Notes under the pieces: model-generated
The model's input: the letters and a program-made list of their open reading frames with translations, nothing else
The model's database searches: none
Told to the model about the DNA's origin: nothing
Translations under genes and position numbers: made by a program
Part shown: piece by piece, positions 35,781 through 44,476 of the stretch
How positions within the stretch are numbered: position 1 is the stretch's first letter
How the letters are laid out: every line of letters starts with the position of its first letter
Source: Rugamonas sp. A1-17
GTDB taxonomy: Bacteria > Pseudomonadota > Gammaproteobacteria > Burkholderiales > Burkholderiaceae_D
Assembly: GCA_025548565.1 (NCBI GenBank)
Contig: JAJLPB010000011.1
Location: 124,001 to 188,000 of the forward strand
DNA length: 64,000 bases
Reading direction: 5' to 3'

Positions 35781-36314
35781 ATGGATATGCCTACCCTCGT
35801 CCTGTTGCTGCTGGTGCCCCTGGCCATCTGGCGCATCTACTCGCGCCTGAAACGCCTGATGGGCCGCACCAGGTCCGAACTGTGGCGCCACTACACGGCC
35901 GCCGTGGCGATGGCCGGCGTGCTGGGCGTGCTGGCCGCGACGCTGCTGGGCAAATGGGACGCCTTCGCCGCGCTGGCGGTGGGCGCGGCGTTCGGCGCCG
36001 CGCTGGGCTACCGCAACATGCAACTGACCCGGTTGGAGAACACGCAGGAGGGCTTTTTCTACACGCCCAACCGCCGACTGGGTTTGCTGGTGGCGATGCT
36101 GTTCATCAGCCGCCTGATCTACCGCCTGTTCGAAGCCTACCTGCACATGCACGACCGCCTGCCGCTGGATCCGGACTTCATCGGCAATCCGCTGACGGCC
36201 GTGTTGTTTGGATTGCTGGCCGGCTTCTACTGCTGCTACAGCGTGCTGCTGATCCGCTGGCGCCGCACCCAGGTGCCGGTGCCGCGCCCGATCGACATCT
36301 TCGATATCAAATAA
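35781..36314 (+). CDS. Four-helix membrane protein, possibly CcdC/DUF1453-like
   Basis: A 177-residue protein with membrane segments at about 4-20, 42-58, 63-80, 105-120 and 145-160. Basic loops such as RLKRLMGRTRSE lie near the N terminus, with FFYTPNRRLGLLVAMLFISRLIYR later. The RLMGR.RSE and YTPN..LG......ISR..YR pattern recalls the CcdC/DUF1453 family; this is my best guess only. I chose the ATG at 35781 (GGA eight bases upstream) over a TTG at 35769. It is tail-to-tail with the lipoprotein hydrolase gene, one base apart. Confidence 0.65.
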   Translation: MDMPTLVLLLLVPLAIWRIYSRLKRLMGRTRSELWRHYTAAVAMAGVLGVLAATLLGKWDAFAALAVGAAFGAALGYRNMQLTRLENTQEGFFYTPNRRLGLLVAMLFISRLIYRLFEAYLHMHDRLPLDPDFIGNPLTAVLFGLLAGFYCCYSVLLIRWRRTQVPVPRPIDIFDIK

Positions 36315-36315
36315 A

Positions 36316-37146
36316 CTATTTGGCCGCCAGCTGCCGCACGAACTCGCAGTAGGCCGGCCGCGCCGCGGCGCTGGACAGCACGCCATTGTGTCCGGCGCCC
36401 GGCACCATCACCATGCGCTTCTCGGTTGACGGCAAGGCGTCGTAGACCCGCCGCGCCAGGCGTGGCGGCGTGACGTCGTCCTCGCTCCCCTCCAGCACCA
36501 GCGCCGGCCCGGCAAAGCCCGACGCCGCCGCCACGTTGTCGATCCCCCGCAGCGGTTCGCTCAACTCCACCCGCACGAACGGCCACGCATACCACGGCAG
36601 CATATTGTTGGCCCAGTCGCGCGCGTTGGTGGTGGTGGATTCCAGCACCAGCCCGCGCGCCGCCGGCCGCTGCTGCGCCACGTAGGCGGCGATGAAGCTG
36701 CCCAGCGACTGTCCATGCACGATCACCCTGCCCGGCGCCTGCGCGTTGACCAGGTCGAACTCGCGCAGCGCGTCGGCCTTCAGCGCGGCGATGGTCGGCA
36801 CGCCGGTGCTGCGGCCGTAGCCGCGATAGTCGACCATCACCACGTCCGCGCGGCACGGGCCGATGGCGGCCAGCACATGGTCGCCATGTTCGTCCAGATG
36901 GAAGCCGTTGCCACCGAAGTAAAGCACCGTCAGCGCGTTGCCGGCGCGGGCCATGACGCCGTTGAGTTGTCCATCGTCCGCCGCCAGCGACACCGGCGCC
37001 AGTTCGTAGTCCGTCGCGCCGCCGTCGCCGATGCGCCCCGCAGGCCGCGCCTCGCCCGCGCGGTCGGGATGCACCACACTGTTCTCGCCGATCTGCACCG
37101 CGCAACCGGACAACACCGCCACCACCAGTACCAATATCAGTTTCAT
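36316..37146 (-). CDS. Alpha/beta hydrolase lipoprotein
   Basis: A 276-residue protein. A lipoprotein signal (MKLILVLVVAVLSGC, Cys at residue 15) means it is anchored in the envelope. The hydrolase core has FGGNGFHLDEHG (oxyanion region), DYRGYGRSTG, nucleophile Ser in GQSLG (about 139), Asp in EGSEDDVTPP and His in GAGHNGV. It may be a lipase, esterase or peptidase; the substrate is not evident. GGAGGT lies close before the ATG at 37146; the longer frame to 37182 would place extra residues before the lipobox. Confidence 0.85.
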   Translation of the reverse strand: MKLILVLVVAVLSGCAVQIGENSVVHPDRAGEARPAGRIGDGGATDYELAPVSLAADDGQLNGVMARAGNALTVLYFGGNGFHLDEHGDHVLAAIGPCRADVVMVDYRGYGRSTGVPTIAALKADALREFDLVNAQAPGRVIVHGQSLGSFIAAYVAQQRPAARGLVLESTTTNARDWANNMLPWYAWPFVRVELSEPLRGIDNVAAASGFAGPALVLEGSEDDVTPPRLARRVYDALPSTEKRMVMVPGAGHNGVLSSAAARPAYCEFVRQLAAK

Positions 37147-37226
37147 CACCACCTCCAATAAAGGTACAATATATAACAACAAAAACTTAATGTAAAACGA
37201 TAATTTTTTACTGTATTACGACAAAC

Positions 37227-37748
37227 ATGAAAATCACCCTGATCCGCCTGCTGCTGTGGCTGTGCGTGGCCGCGCAAGCGGCCTTCTTTGTGCTGGCGTG
37301 GACCACTTACACGCCCGGCATCGGTTCCATGACCATCGACATGACCGCCATCGGCATGCCCTTCGGCGCCCGCCTTGCGCTGACGCCGTCCGCGCGCCTG
37401 CTGGGCGCCGCGCTGGCGCTGCCCACCACGCTGGTGCTGGTGTATGGCCTGTGGCGGCTGGACCGGCTGCTGCTCAACTTCCACCGCCGGGAGCTATTCA
37501 GCGCGCAGTCGATCGGCCACCTGCGCGCCTTCGCCGGCGCCACGCTGCTGTCCACCGCGCTGTCCATCGCCGAACCGCCGGTACGCACGCTGGCGCTGCG
37601 CCTGACCGGCGACGGCGGCCAACACTTCTCGGTCGGCGTCAATTCCGAGCAGCTGATGCTGGTCCTGGTGTGCGGGATGTTCTACCTGATCACGCGGCTG
37701 ATGCAGGAAGGCCGCCGCCTGCGCGAAGAGAACGAGGGCTTTGTCTGA
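37227..37748 (+). CDS. DUF2975 membrane protein
   Basis: A 173-residue protein with four membrane segments (about 5-25, 62-80, 102-118, 143-160). The motif GLWRLDRLLLNFHRRELFSAQSIGHLR in the middle is typical of DUF2975. These proteins are nearly always followed by a small Cro/C1-type regulator, as here. The function is unknown; they may sense the membrane and control the partner regulator. Its stop overlaps the next start (TGATG). The AT-rich region upstream (37147-37226) probably carries divergent promoters for this gene and the lipoprotein hydrolase. Confidence 0.85.
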   Translation: MKITLIRLLLWLCVAAQAAFFVLAWTTYTPGIGSMTIDMTAIGMPFGARLALTPSARLLGAALALPTTLVLVYGLWRLDRLLLNFHRRELFSAQSIGHLRAFAGATLLSTALSIAEPPVRTLALRLTGDGGQHFSVGVNSEQLMLVLVCGMFYLITRLMQEGRRLREENEGFV

Positions 37749-37990
37749 TGGCGATCCTGATCAACCTCGATCTGATGCTGGCCAAACGCAAGCTGAAGTC
37801 GCGCGAGCTGGCGGCCTATGTCGGCATCACCGAACAGAATCTGTCGCTGCTCAAATCCGGCAAGGTCAAAGGCATCCGCTTCTCCACGCTGGAGAAAATC
37901 TGCGAACGCCTGGCCTGCCAGCCCGGCGACATCCTGACCTGGGTGCCGGACGAAGGCGAAGCGGACGGCGACGCCGGCGAGCTTCTATAA
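37748..37990 (+). CDS. Small Cro/C1-type (XRE/YozG-like) transcriptional regulator
   Basis: An 80-residue protein that is almost all one helix-turn-helix: MLAKRKLKSRELAAYVGITEQNLSLLK then GIRFSTLEKICERLACQPGDIL. The acidic tail is EGEADGDAGELL. The YozG-like family pairs with DUF2975 proteins, and the overlapping stop and start codons support a functional unit. It probably regulates its own operon or a few membrane genes. Confidence 0.88.
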   Translation: MAILINLDLMLAKRKLKSRELAAYVGITEQNLSLLKSGKVKGIRFSTLEKICERLACQPGDILTWVPDEGEADGDAGELL

Positions 37991-38099
37991 GGCGACGTCG
38001 TTTTCGCGACAGTGCTATCGTATTTCGTGTGGGCGGACCGCATTTGGTGGTATGCTGAATGTATCCACAGTGCAATTTTCTTGTGCTGAAATCACAGTT

Positions 38100-38642
38100 A
38101 TGAATACGTCCATCTACGATAAAACCGCCAAGGGCCGGGAAGAGATCGCGACACGCAAGCATCAGCTGGCGCCGCGGCTGCGTACCTTGCTGGTACTGAT
38201 CGACGGCCGCAAGACCGAAGAGGAACTGCTGCGCAATGTGGCGGGACTGGGCCTTACCGCCGGCGCGCTGACCGAGCTGCTGGCGGGGGAATTCATCGTG
38301 CTGTCGACCAGCTATGTGTCGCTGGCGGAAACGCCGGCGGAAGCACCGCCCGAGCCGGAACCCGAACAGGTGCAACTGCCAGCGGCCGCACAGGTCCAGC
38401 AATTCCAGTCGCTTTACGATTTTTTCAACAAGACCATCAAGAGCACGATAGGCCTGCGCGGCTTCACCCTGCAGCTGAAGGTGGAAAAAGCCAGTTCGAT
38501 CGACGACTTCCGCGAACTGCGCATGCCTTACCTGGAGGCGGTGCAAAAAGCCAAGGGCAACGACACCGCCGCCGCCCTGGCCCTGCAGCTGGACCGGCTA
38601 CTGGGCATAGCCCCAGCAGCCGACAGCCTGACCTTCGATTGA
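38100..38642 (+). CDS. Hypothetical protein with N-terminal winged-helix-like region
   Basis: A 180-residue soluble protein. The N-terminal ~75 residues (ATRKHQLAPRLRTLLVLIDGRKTEEELLRNVAGLGL) look like a small helical or winged-helix domain common in Burkholderiales. A Pro/Glu-rich linker (AEAPPEPEPEQ) follows. A helical C-terminal part holds the segment FNKTIKSTIGLRGFTLQLKVEKASS. I chose the ATG at 38100, where the recognisable domain starts; another ATG at 38052 is possible, and neither has a strong ribosome-binding site. The function is unknown. It faces the SMC-like operon tail-to-tail with a 14-base gap. Confidence 0.65.
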   Translation: MNTSIYDKTAKGREEIATRKHQLAPRLRTLLVLIDGRKTEEELLRNVAGLGLTAGALTELLAGEFIVLSTSYVSLAETPAEAPPEPEPEQVQLPAAAQVQQFQSLYDFFNKTIKSTIGLRGFTLQLKVEKASSIDDFRELRMPYLEAVQKAKGNDTAAALALQLDRLLGIAPAADSLTFD

Positions 38643-38656
38643 CCTTCGACTGACCG

Positions 38657-41488
38657 TCAGGCCACCTTGGCCGCTTCGGCCGGACGGCGCTGCAGCACGA
38701 AGATCGGCTGCGCCCACTCGGTGTCCTTCTTCTTCTTGCTCGTGATGAGCGTCAGCTCCGAAGGATCGTAGACGTCGGTGTTGTGCGTCAGCGGCGTCGT
38801 CATCAGATACTGCGCCTCGGTGTTCTTCAGGAACTCGCCGACCAGCTGGATGTTGCGGATATCCAGGTGGGCAAACGGCTCGTCGATGAACACGAAGCCG
38901 CCGGAACCATCTTCCGACTTCAGCAAGCCAATCAGCAGCACCAGCGATTTCATCACCTGCTGGCCGCCGGACGCTTCGCCGTCGTTCATGCCGATGATGC
39001 CCTTGCCGTCAAACTTGAAGCGCACATGCAAACCAGCCTGCGACAGCTGCGTATCGTCGTTCTCCAGCCGCACCGGATCGGAATGCACCTCGATGCCCGC
39101 CAGCTCGCCCAGCTCCTTGATGTTCTTGGAGTAGGTCTTGATGGTGTAGCGCAGCCGCTCCATGTAGGCGCCGCGCGCATTGCCGGTGGCCTCGATGGCG
39201 CGGTTGTTCTGGTAGCGGCGCTCCTCGGTCTCCGACTGGCGGCCGTGCAGCTGCTCGTTCAGGCGCTGGTACTGGTCGATCACGGTGGCGTCCAGTTCCC
39301 AGTCGCTGCGGGCCAGGCTGGCCTCCAGCGAATGGATACGCAGCACCACCTGGTGCGAGTTCTGGTGCTCGCTGACCAGCGCCGCGCGGCGCGCCGGACG
39401 GCGCCAGCTCTTCGGCAGATGGCGCCAGCTCTTGCGCAACGCCAGCAGCGCGCGCGCATGGTCGGCGCGCTGCTCGATCTGACGCTTGTTGTTCAGCCGC
39501 AGACCGGCTTCTGATTCGGACAGCGCGAAACGCGCGTTCTGCCACGTCGTGTCGGCGCGGGTGCGCGTGACCACAGCGTTCTTGATCAGCGTTTGCAGCT
39601 CGCCCAGGCGGGTACCGACTTCCGTGCGTTCTTCCTTCAACGGCACAGCGTTGCGCGCCGCCTCGTCGAACTCCTCCTGGCGCGCGGCCAGTTCCTTGGC
39701 GGCGTCCACACCGGCCAGGCGCGATTTCAGCGAACTGATTTCCGTCGCCAGCTTGGAGACGATCAAGGTCAGCGCATCCTCCTGCGCCTCCAGCGCCGGC
39801 AGCGATTTCTGGATCGCTTCCATACGCTGCGTGCGGCCGGCGGAACCGAAGCGGTAGCGCGAAGCCTCGACGAACAGCGAGCGTCCACCGCGGCGTTCGC
39901 GATGGTAGGCGTCCGGCGTGATCCACTCGTCGTGACTACCCAGCTTGGCGCCGGCATCCACGGTGTCCACGCGGGTGATGCGCGACAGCTGCTCCACCAG
40001 CCACGAAGGCACCTTGGCCGAGAACTTCACCACCGACATCAGCGTATCGTCCTTGACCGTCGGCGCATGCACCAGGTCCGGCACGATGAAGTGGCGATAG
40101 CGCTCCTTCTCCGCCAGGCGGTATGCGGCCGAGGCGTCCGACGCTTTATCCAGCAGCACCACGGAGGCATAGCCACCCAGCACGCCCTCGATCGCGCCCT
40201 GCCAGCGCGCATCCGTCACCTCGACGATATCGGACAGCATGGCGTGGCCGATGCCGGCGTCGTTCAGCGCGCGGCGCATGGTGCGCTGCGCTTCCGGCTC
40301 CGGCATCGCGGTCTTGCCCTGCAGGGCCGCGATGGTCGACAGCTCGCCGGCGATCTTGGCGGCGACGGCGTCGCGCGCCATGCGCTGGCGCGCCAGCTCG
40401 ATTTCCTTTTCCTGCAACTGCTGCGCCACTTCGGCCAGGTCGGCGCCGGCGTCGGCGGCCAGCTTCTGCAGGCGCGCCTTCTGTTCCAGCAGGCTGTCGA
40501 GCGGCTTCAGTTTGCCGTTGATCTGATTCAGGCGGCTTTGCAGCGCGGTCGATTCCTGCTCCAGCACCGTCTCGTGCTGTTGCGCGTCGCTCAACGCCTT
40601 GGCCTGCGCGGCCAGCGCGTTGCGCTTGTCGGTCAGCTGCTGGTCGGCCTGCATCAGCGGCTTGCGGGCGTCGCGCAGCTGGCGGCTGATGTTGGCGTGC
40701 TTCTCGCGCGCCTCGTGGTACTCCAGCGTCGGCAGCACTTCTTCCTGCAGGTTGCGGCGCTCCTTGTTCAGGTCTTCCCACTGGTGGTAGTTGGCCACGC
40801 GCAGGCGCAGGCCCTCCAGGTTGGTCTTGGAGGCCTCCAGTTCCGACTCGAAGCGTTTCAGCTCGATCTCGGTATCGCGCTGGTGGCGCTTGGCTTCGTC
40901 GTAGGCGTCCAGCACCTCCTTGTCGCCGAACACCTGGAACACCAGGTCCAGCAACTGGCGCGGCGCGTATTCGCACAGCTTGTCGGTCTCGCCCTGCTCC
41001 AGGGCCAGTACCTTCGCCATCGCCGGCGACAGGCCGGCGTTGGCCAGGCGCTTGCGGTAGTTCTCGACGCCGAGCCAGTCGTTGCCGGCTTCGCCGATGT
41101 CCTCGATCTGCACGTTACCGGGGCGCATAAGGTACTGGCGCTTCCAGTCGCCGCCGTTCTTCTGGATCTGGCAGAACAGCGTGACCTCGTCGTCGCTGAA
41201 GAAGCCGGAGCTGCGGAACGGACGGTTGGACAGCTGCTTGCCGACGTTCTTGTTGTCCACCACGGCGCGCAGCCAGGCGGTCTGCTGGCCGCTGTGGCGG
41301 GCATAGTGCTTGTAGGTGCGGCCCATCGAGCAATCGAGGCCGAACAGCGTGCGCAGGGCGTCCAGCAAGGTGGTCTTGCCGGAGCCGTTCTGGCCCGCGA
41401 TGGTGATGATCTTGGCGTCCAGCGGGATGTTCTTGATGCGCTGCCAGTAATCCCAGTGGACCAGCTCTAACGATTTAATGTGAAACAT
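38657..41488 (-). CDS. SMC-family ATPase of an MksB/JetC-like complex
   Basis: A 943-residue SMC-type ATPase. The head halves are at the two ends: Walker A GQNGSGKT at 32-39, signature ASGGQQ at about 840, Walker B FVFIDEP at about 865 with D-loop AHLD, and a switch His in TTPLTH. Between them are long coiled coils (about 205-400 and 545-770). A globular middle region (about 405-540, with DARWQGAIEGVLGGYASVVLL) takes the place of the hinge. The length suits MksB better than the longer Wadjet JetC. These ATPases extrude DNA loops for chromosome packing or, with a nuclease, plasmid defence. AAGGA overlaps the end of the preceding gene, three bases upstream. It is the last gene of the operon; no JetD follows. 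Confidence 0.8.
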   Translation of the reverse strand: MFHIKSLELVHWDYWQRIKNIPLDAKIITIAGQNGSGKTTLLDALRTLFGLDCSMGRTYKHYARHSGQQTAWLRAVVDNKNVGKQLSNRPFRSSGFFSDDEVTLFCQIQKNGGDWKRQYLMRPGNVQIEDIGEAGNDWLGVENYRKRLANAGLSPAMAKVLALEQGETDKLCEYAPRQLLDLVFQVFGDKEVLDAYDEAKRHQRDTEIELKRFESELEASKTNLEGLRLRVANYHQWEDLNKERRNLQEEVLPTLEYHEAREKHANISRQLRDARKPLMQADQQLTDKRNALAAQAKALSDAQQHETVLEQESTALQSRLNQINGKLKPLDSLLEQKARLQKLAADAGADLAEVAQQLQEKEIELARQRMARDAVAAKIAGELSTIAALQGKTAMPEPEAQRTMRRALNDAGIGHAMLSDIVEVTDARWQGAIEGVLGGYASVVLLDKASDASAAYRLAEKERYRHFIVPDLVHAPTVKDDTLMSVVKFSAKVPSWLVEQLSRITRVDTVDAGAKLGSHDEWITPDAYHRERRGGRSLFVEASRYRFGSAGRTQRMEAIQKSLPALEAQEDALTLIVSKLATEISSLKSRLAGVDAAKELAARQEEFDEAARNAVPLKEERTEVGTRLGELQTLIKNAVVTRTRADTTWQNARFALSESEAGLRLNNKRQIEQRADHARALLALRKSWRHLPKSWRRPARRAALVSEHQNSHQVVLRIHSLEASLARSDWELDATVIDQYQRLNEQLHGRQSETEERRYQNNRAIEATGNARGAYMERLRYTIKTYSKNIKELGELAGIEVHSDPVRLENDDTQLSQAGLHVRFKFDGKGIIGMNDGEASGGQQVMKSLVLLIGLLKSEDGSGGFVFIDEPFAHLDIRNIQLVGEFLKNTEAQYLMTTPLTHNTDVYDPSELTLITSKKKKDTEWAQPIFVLQRRPAEAAKVA

Positions 41489-41491
41489 GGC

Positions 41492-42301
41492 TTAGTCCTT
41501 GGCTGGAAGTTCGGGGTCGGGCGATTCGACCGGCTCGGTCGACGGCAACGGCGCCGGCGGCGGCGCTTCGAAGGCCGGGATGATCTCTTCCTCCACAGCT
41601 TCCGCCTCTTCTTCCGGCAAAGCCTCGTCGTTGGCGGCAACCGGCGGCGCGCTGCGCGGCACCGGGATGATCTGCGCCGGCGAACGTTTGAACACGTCGG
41701 CCAGCGCGCCGTTGATGATGCGCTCCTTCAGCAGGTCGGTGTCCATCATCAGGTCCAGCAGCGGGCCTTCGACGATCACGTCGCCGCGGCGCTCGATGAA
41801 GCCCAGCTTGGCCAGGATGCCGAGGTTCATGTCCAGGCGAGTCTTCTTGCCCAACTTGTCGCCGAAGTCGGCCAGCAGCGCCTTGTAGGCAATGCCGATC
41901 GAGGTGTCCTCCGCGCGCGGCAGCGGCTTCTCCACGCCGAACATGTCGTTCTGGTCGTCGTCCGCGTGCTGGTGGGTCTCCTGGCGTTCGCGCTTGGGCA
42001 GGATGATCTGCGCCCACAGCACCACCAGCAGCGCCACGCCGTCGCGCGACAGGCCGAAGTTATTGTTTTGCCAGACGTCGCGCGCGCCGAAGATCTTCGG
42101 CTCGATGGCGCGGTGCAGCGCGATCGTCACGTGGTCGGCGTAGACGTTGTCCAGCAGTTTGAGGCCGGTGGCCAGCAGGCGCGCGTCCACTTCGGCGCGG
42201 AACAACTCGTCCGACAGCACGCGCTTGACCAGTTTATCGTCGCGGCGCAGGGTTTGATGCGTCAGCAGGCGCGCGATCAGGATTTGGGAATCGTCATTCA
42301 T
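41492..42301 (-). CDS. KITE-like subunit of the SMC complex (MksE/JetB-like)
   Basis: A 269-residue protein between the kleisin-like and SMC genes. The helical N-terminal half (LLTHQTLRRDDKLVKRVLSD) and two winged-helix-like regions, the second around KLGKKTRLDMNLGILAKLGFIERRGD, fit KITE subunits such as MksE and JetB, which clasp the kleisin. The C-terminal ~60 residues are a disordered Pro/Glu/Ala tail. Identification rests mainly on gene order and size; the sequence alone is only suggestive. The start overlaps the end of the preceding gene by eight bases. Confidence 0.65.
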   Translation of the reverse strand: MNDDSQILIARLLTHQTLRRDDKLVKRVLSDELFRAEVDARLLATGLKLLDNVYADHVTIALHRAIEPKIFGARDVWQNNNFGLSRDGVALLVVLWAQIILPKRERQETHQHADDDQNDMFGVEKPLPRAEDTSIGIAYKALLADFGDKLGKKTRLDMNLGILAKLGFIERRGDVIVEGPLLDLMMDTDLLKERIINGALADVFKRSPAQIIPVPRSAPPVAANDEALPEEEAEAVEEEIIPAFEAPPPAPLPSTEPVESPDPELPAKD

Positions 42302-43649
42302 CTGACTTGTCGCCTTCCGTATTCAAAGACAGTGAGAGGGAGGCCAGGGACATCGCCGCCACGTGCAAATCGGGCAGCTGTATCATTTCGTCGGTTGGGG
42401 TGAACTTGACCGGCAGGCGCGCCAGTTCGGCGGTGGCGCCTTGCAGGCGGGCCTCGTCGGCGTCGCCCAGCAGCGGCAGCATCGAGGCGCGGTACGACGC
42501 CACGGCGAACGACGCCGGCAGCAGCGAATCCTGCACCGGGATCGATTTCGGGCCCTCGTCGGCGATGCTGGGGAAGTTGCCCAGCGCCGCGAAGTCGGAC
42601 AGGCGCGCCAGCCAGTCATCGAGTTCGCGCTGCATCTGCGGGCCGTCGCTGATGGTGGTCGGGGCGTCGGTGCCGGTCGGCAGGCCGCCGGAGACGGCGC
42701 TGACGGCGCGGTCCTGCAGCAGCTCGGTCTCGGCCACGTCGATCATCTCGGCCGGCGTGATAAACAGCGGCACCACCGGCTGGTCGATGGCGTCGGTCGC
42801 CAGCGAGGCCAGGTCCTCGTGCAGCAGCAGCCAGCGCTTGATGTCGGTGGTGGACAGGCCGGACTGGCCCAGGTGAACGCGCTGGCGTTCGATCTGGTTC
42901 AGCGCCCGCGAGAACATGCCCTGCATGTTGAGCAGCGCCGATTGCGCGCGCCCGATGGCCTGCGCCGCCTTGTGCGTGGCGCCGTCGGCGTTTTCGTCGG
43001 ACAGGATGGCGCGCAGGATCTCGGAACCCTTCTCCACCCAGTCGCAGGCGGTGTGCCACTTGGCCTGCGAGGCGCGCAGGCGGAACTCGGAACCGGAGGC
43101 GATGGCGTCCGAGAATTCCTCGGTCAGGTCGACCAGGCGGCCCAGCAGGTGGTTCAGCTGTTCGACGGTGACGCCGCCCATCACCTGGGCGCCGGCCACC
43201 TGCGACAGCAGGAAGCCCATGTCGGCGTTGTCCTCTTCCTTGCCCAGCGCGAGCAGGCCGTCGATGGCCGACAGCACGTTGCGCGCCATCGGCGTCACGC
43301 GGTACACGGCTTGCTGCGCGTCCCAGGCCAGCAGCTGGTTGGTGCGCAGGCGCATCAGCACCGTCTCCAGCGACTCGGGCAGCAGATAGGCCAGGCGGGT
43401 GTTGATGTCGGCGCGCGAGAAGGTGGACGAAGCGGCGTCGGACGCCAGCTCGCGCAACACCAGCAGGCGCACCAGGACGCCGTCGAAGCCGCCGTGGAAC
43501 AGCGCCGTGAACACCTGCAGCAGCGGCTGCGCGCGTTTCAGGTGGTAGACCTGCTCGATCTCGTCGGCCGAAAAATTCGGCTGGAAGTGGGCTTGCAGGC
43601 TGTCCTGCTGCTGTTGCTGATCCAGCTCACTTGTTGTAATTTCTATCAT
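42294..43649 (-). CDS. Kleisin-like subunit of the SMC complex (MksF/JetA-like)
   Basis: A 451-residue protein and the first gene of the SMC operon. The N-terminal part (about 25-130) looks like a winged helix: HLKRAQPLLQVFTALFHGGFDG, then SRADINTRLAYLLPESLETVLMRLRTNQLLAWD. A helical bundle (about 150-280) follows, as in MukF-type and JetA kleisins, and a C-terminal region lies at about 300-440. This part would bridge the two SMC heads. The ATG at 43649 is preferred to an upstream TTG at 43670. The stop overlaps the next start, giving tight coupling of the three genes. Confidence 0.65.
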   Translation of the reverse strand: MIEITTSELDQQQQQDSLQAHFQPNFSADEIEQVYHLKRAQPLLQVFTALFHGGFDGVLVRLLVLRELASDAASSTFSRADINTRLAYLLPESLETVLMRLRTNQLLAWDAQQAVYRVTPMARNVLSAIDGLLALGKEEDNADMGFLLSQVAGAQVMGGVTVEQLNHLLGRLVDLTEEFSDAIASGSEFRLRASQAKWHTACDWVEKGSEILRAILSDENADGATHKAAQAIGRAQSALLNMQGMFSRALNQIERQRVHLGQSGLSTTDIKRWLLLHEDLASLATDAIDQPVVPLFITPAEMIDVAETELLQDRAVSAVSGGLPTGTDAPTTISDGPQMQRELDDWLARLSDFAALGNFPSIADEGPKSIPVQDSLLPASFAVASYRASMLPLLGDADEARLQGATAELARLPVKFTPTDEMIQLPDLHVAAMSLASLSLSLNTEGDKSDE

Positions 43650-43696
43650 TCTTTGCCATTCTGTACGCAACGCAACGACTAGATTGCGGGGGCGTC

Positions 43697-43705
43697 AGTA
43701 TAGCA
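43697..43705 (-). promoter_or_regulatory. Extended -10 promoter for the SMC-complex operon
   Basis: On the minus strand TGCTATACT matches an extended -10 element about 50 bases before the ATG at 43649. The -35 region is poor, as is common with extended -10 sites. It lies at the very end of the upstream DUF3108 gene. Confidence 0.45.
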
Positions 43706-43710
43706 GGAGC

Positions 43711-44475
43711 TCACTTTTTCACGGCCTTTTCCAGCGTCTGGTCGACGAAGTCGCCATCGGCGTCGTTGAAGCGCACGCGCACCGGGTACCAGTCCATCGA
43801 CGGCGCCAGCCACAGGTCGACCTGCTGGCCCTGCGCGTCCGGCGGCGGCGCCTTGACCAGGTGGACCGCGTTGACCTCGTTCGCGCCGATCTGCACCGGC
43901 TCGTTCTTCATCACCTTGAAGCTCCACACCTCGGCGTCGCGGCGGCCGGCCACGAAGTACTTCCACTCGCTGCCCAGCTTGAACTTGTCCGCCGCGGCGT
44001 GCGCCTGCGCCGCCAGCTGCCACTGAATGCTGGTGCGATCCTGCTCGCCGCCCTTGATCGAATAGCTCTCGTCGCCTTCGCTGAAGGTGATGGTCCTGGC
44101 GTCGCGCTGGAAGGTGGTGGTGGTCGGATCCTTGCGGAAGCGCTTCTCGACGAAGGTGGCCGGCGCCAGGCCGAAATCGTCGATCGCGCCCTCGCTGCGG
44201 TTGTCGAGGATTTTACCGAGCAGCGAGACGCGGCTCTCGGTGACCACCGAGTATTTGCCGTCGCCGGCGCGCCATTGCACGCTGGCGGTGCCGCCCAGGC
44301 TCAAGCCGTGCTGCTTGGCCTTGATGACGTAGGTGAGGTCGGCCGACGGCGGCAGGCTGTATGGGCGCTTGACGCTCGGGTGTTCGCCGGCCGGGGCGTC
44401 GGCGGCGCGGGCCGCGCAGCTCAACAGGATGGCGGCGCTCATGCCCAGCAGGCGCGCGGTGTAAGAAGTATGCAT
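43711..44475 (-). CDS. DUF3108 domain-containing exported protein
   Basis: A 254-residue protein with a signal peptide (to about residue 24, ARA-AD). The DUF3108 body has PPSADLTYVIKAKQHGLSLGGTASVQW, SEGAIDDFGLAPATFVEKR and DLWLAPSMDWYPVRVRF. The family is predicted to be a periplasmic beta-barrel or lipocalin-like fold and has no known reaction. It lies one base after a longer DUF3108 gene, so the two are a tandem pair of paralogues read as one operon. Confidence 0.85.
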   Translation of the reverse strand: MHTSYTARLLGMSAAILLSCAARAADAPAGEHPSVKRPYSLPPSADLTYVIKAKQHGLSLGGTASVQWRAGDGKYSVVTESRVSLLGKILDNRSEGAIDDFGLAPATFVEKRFRKDPTTTTFQRDARTITFSEGDESYSIKGGEQDRTSIQWQLAAQAHAAADKFKLGSEWKYFVAGRRDAEVWSFKVMKNEPVQIGANEVNAVHLVKAPPPDAQGQQVDLWLAPSMDWYPVRVRFNDADGDFVDQTLEKAVKK

Positions 44476-44476
44476 A

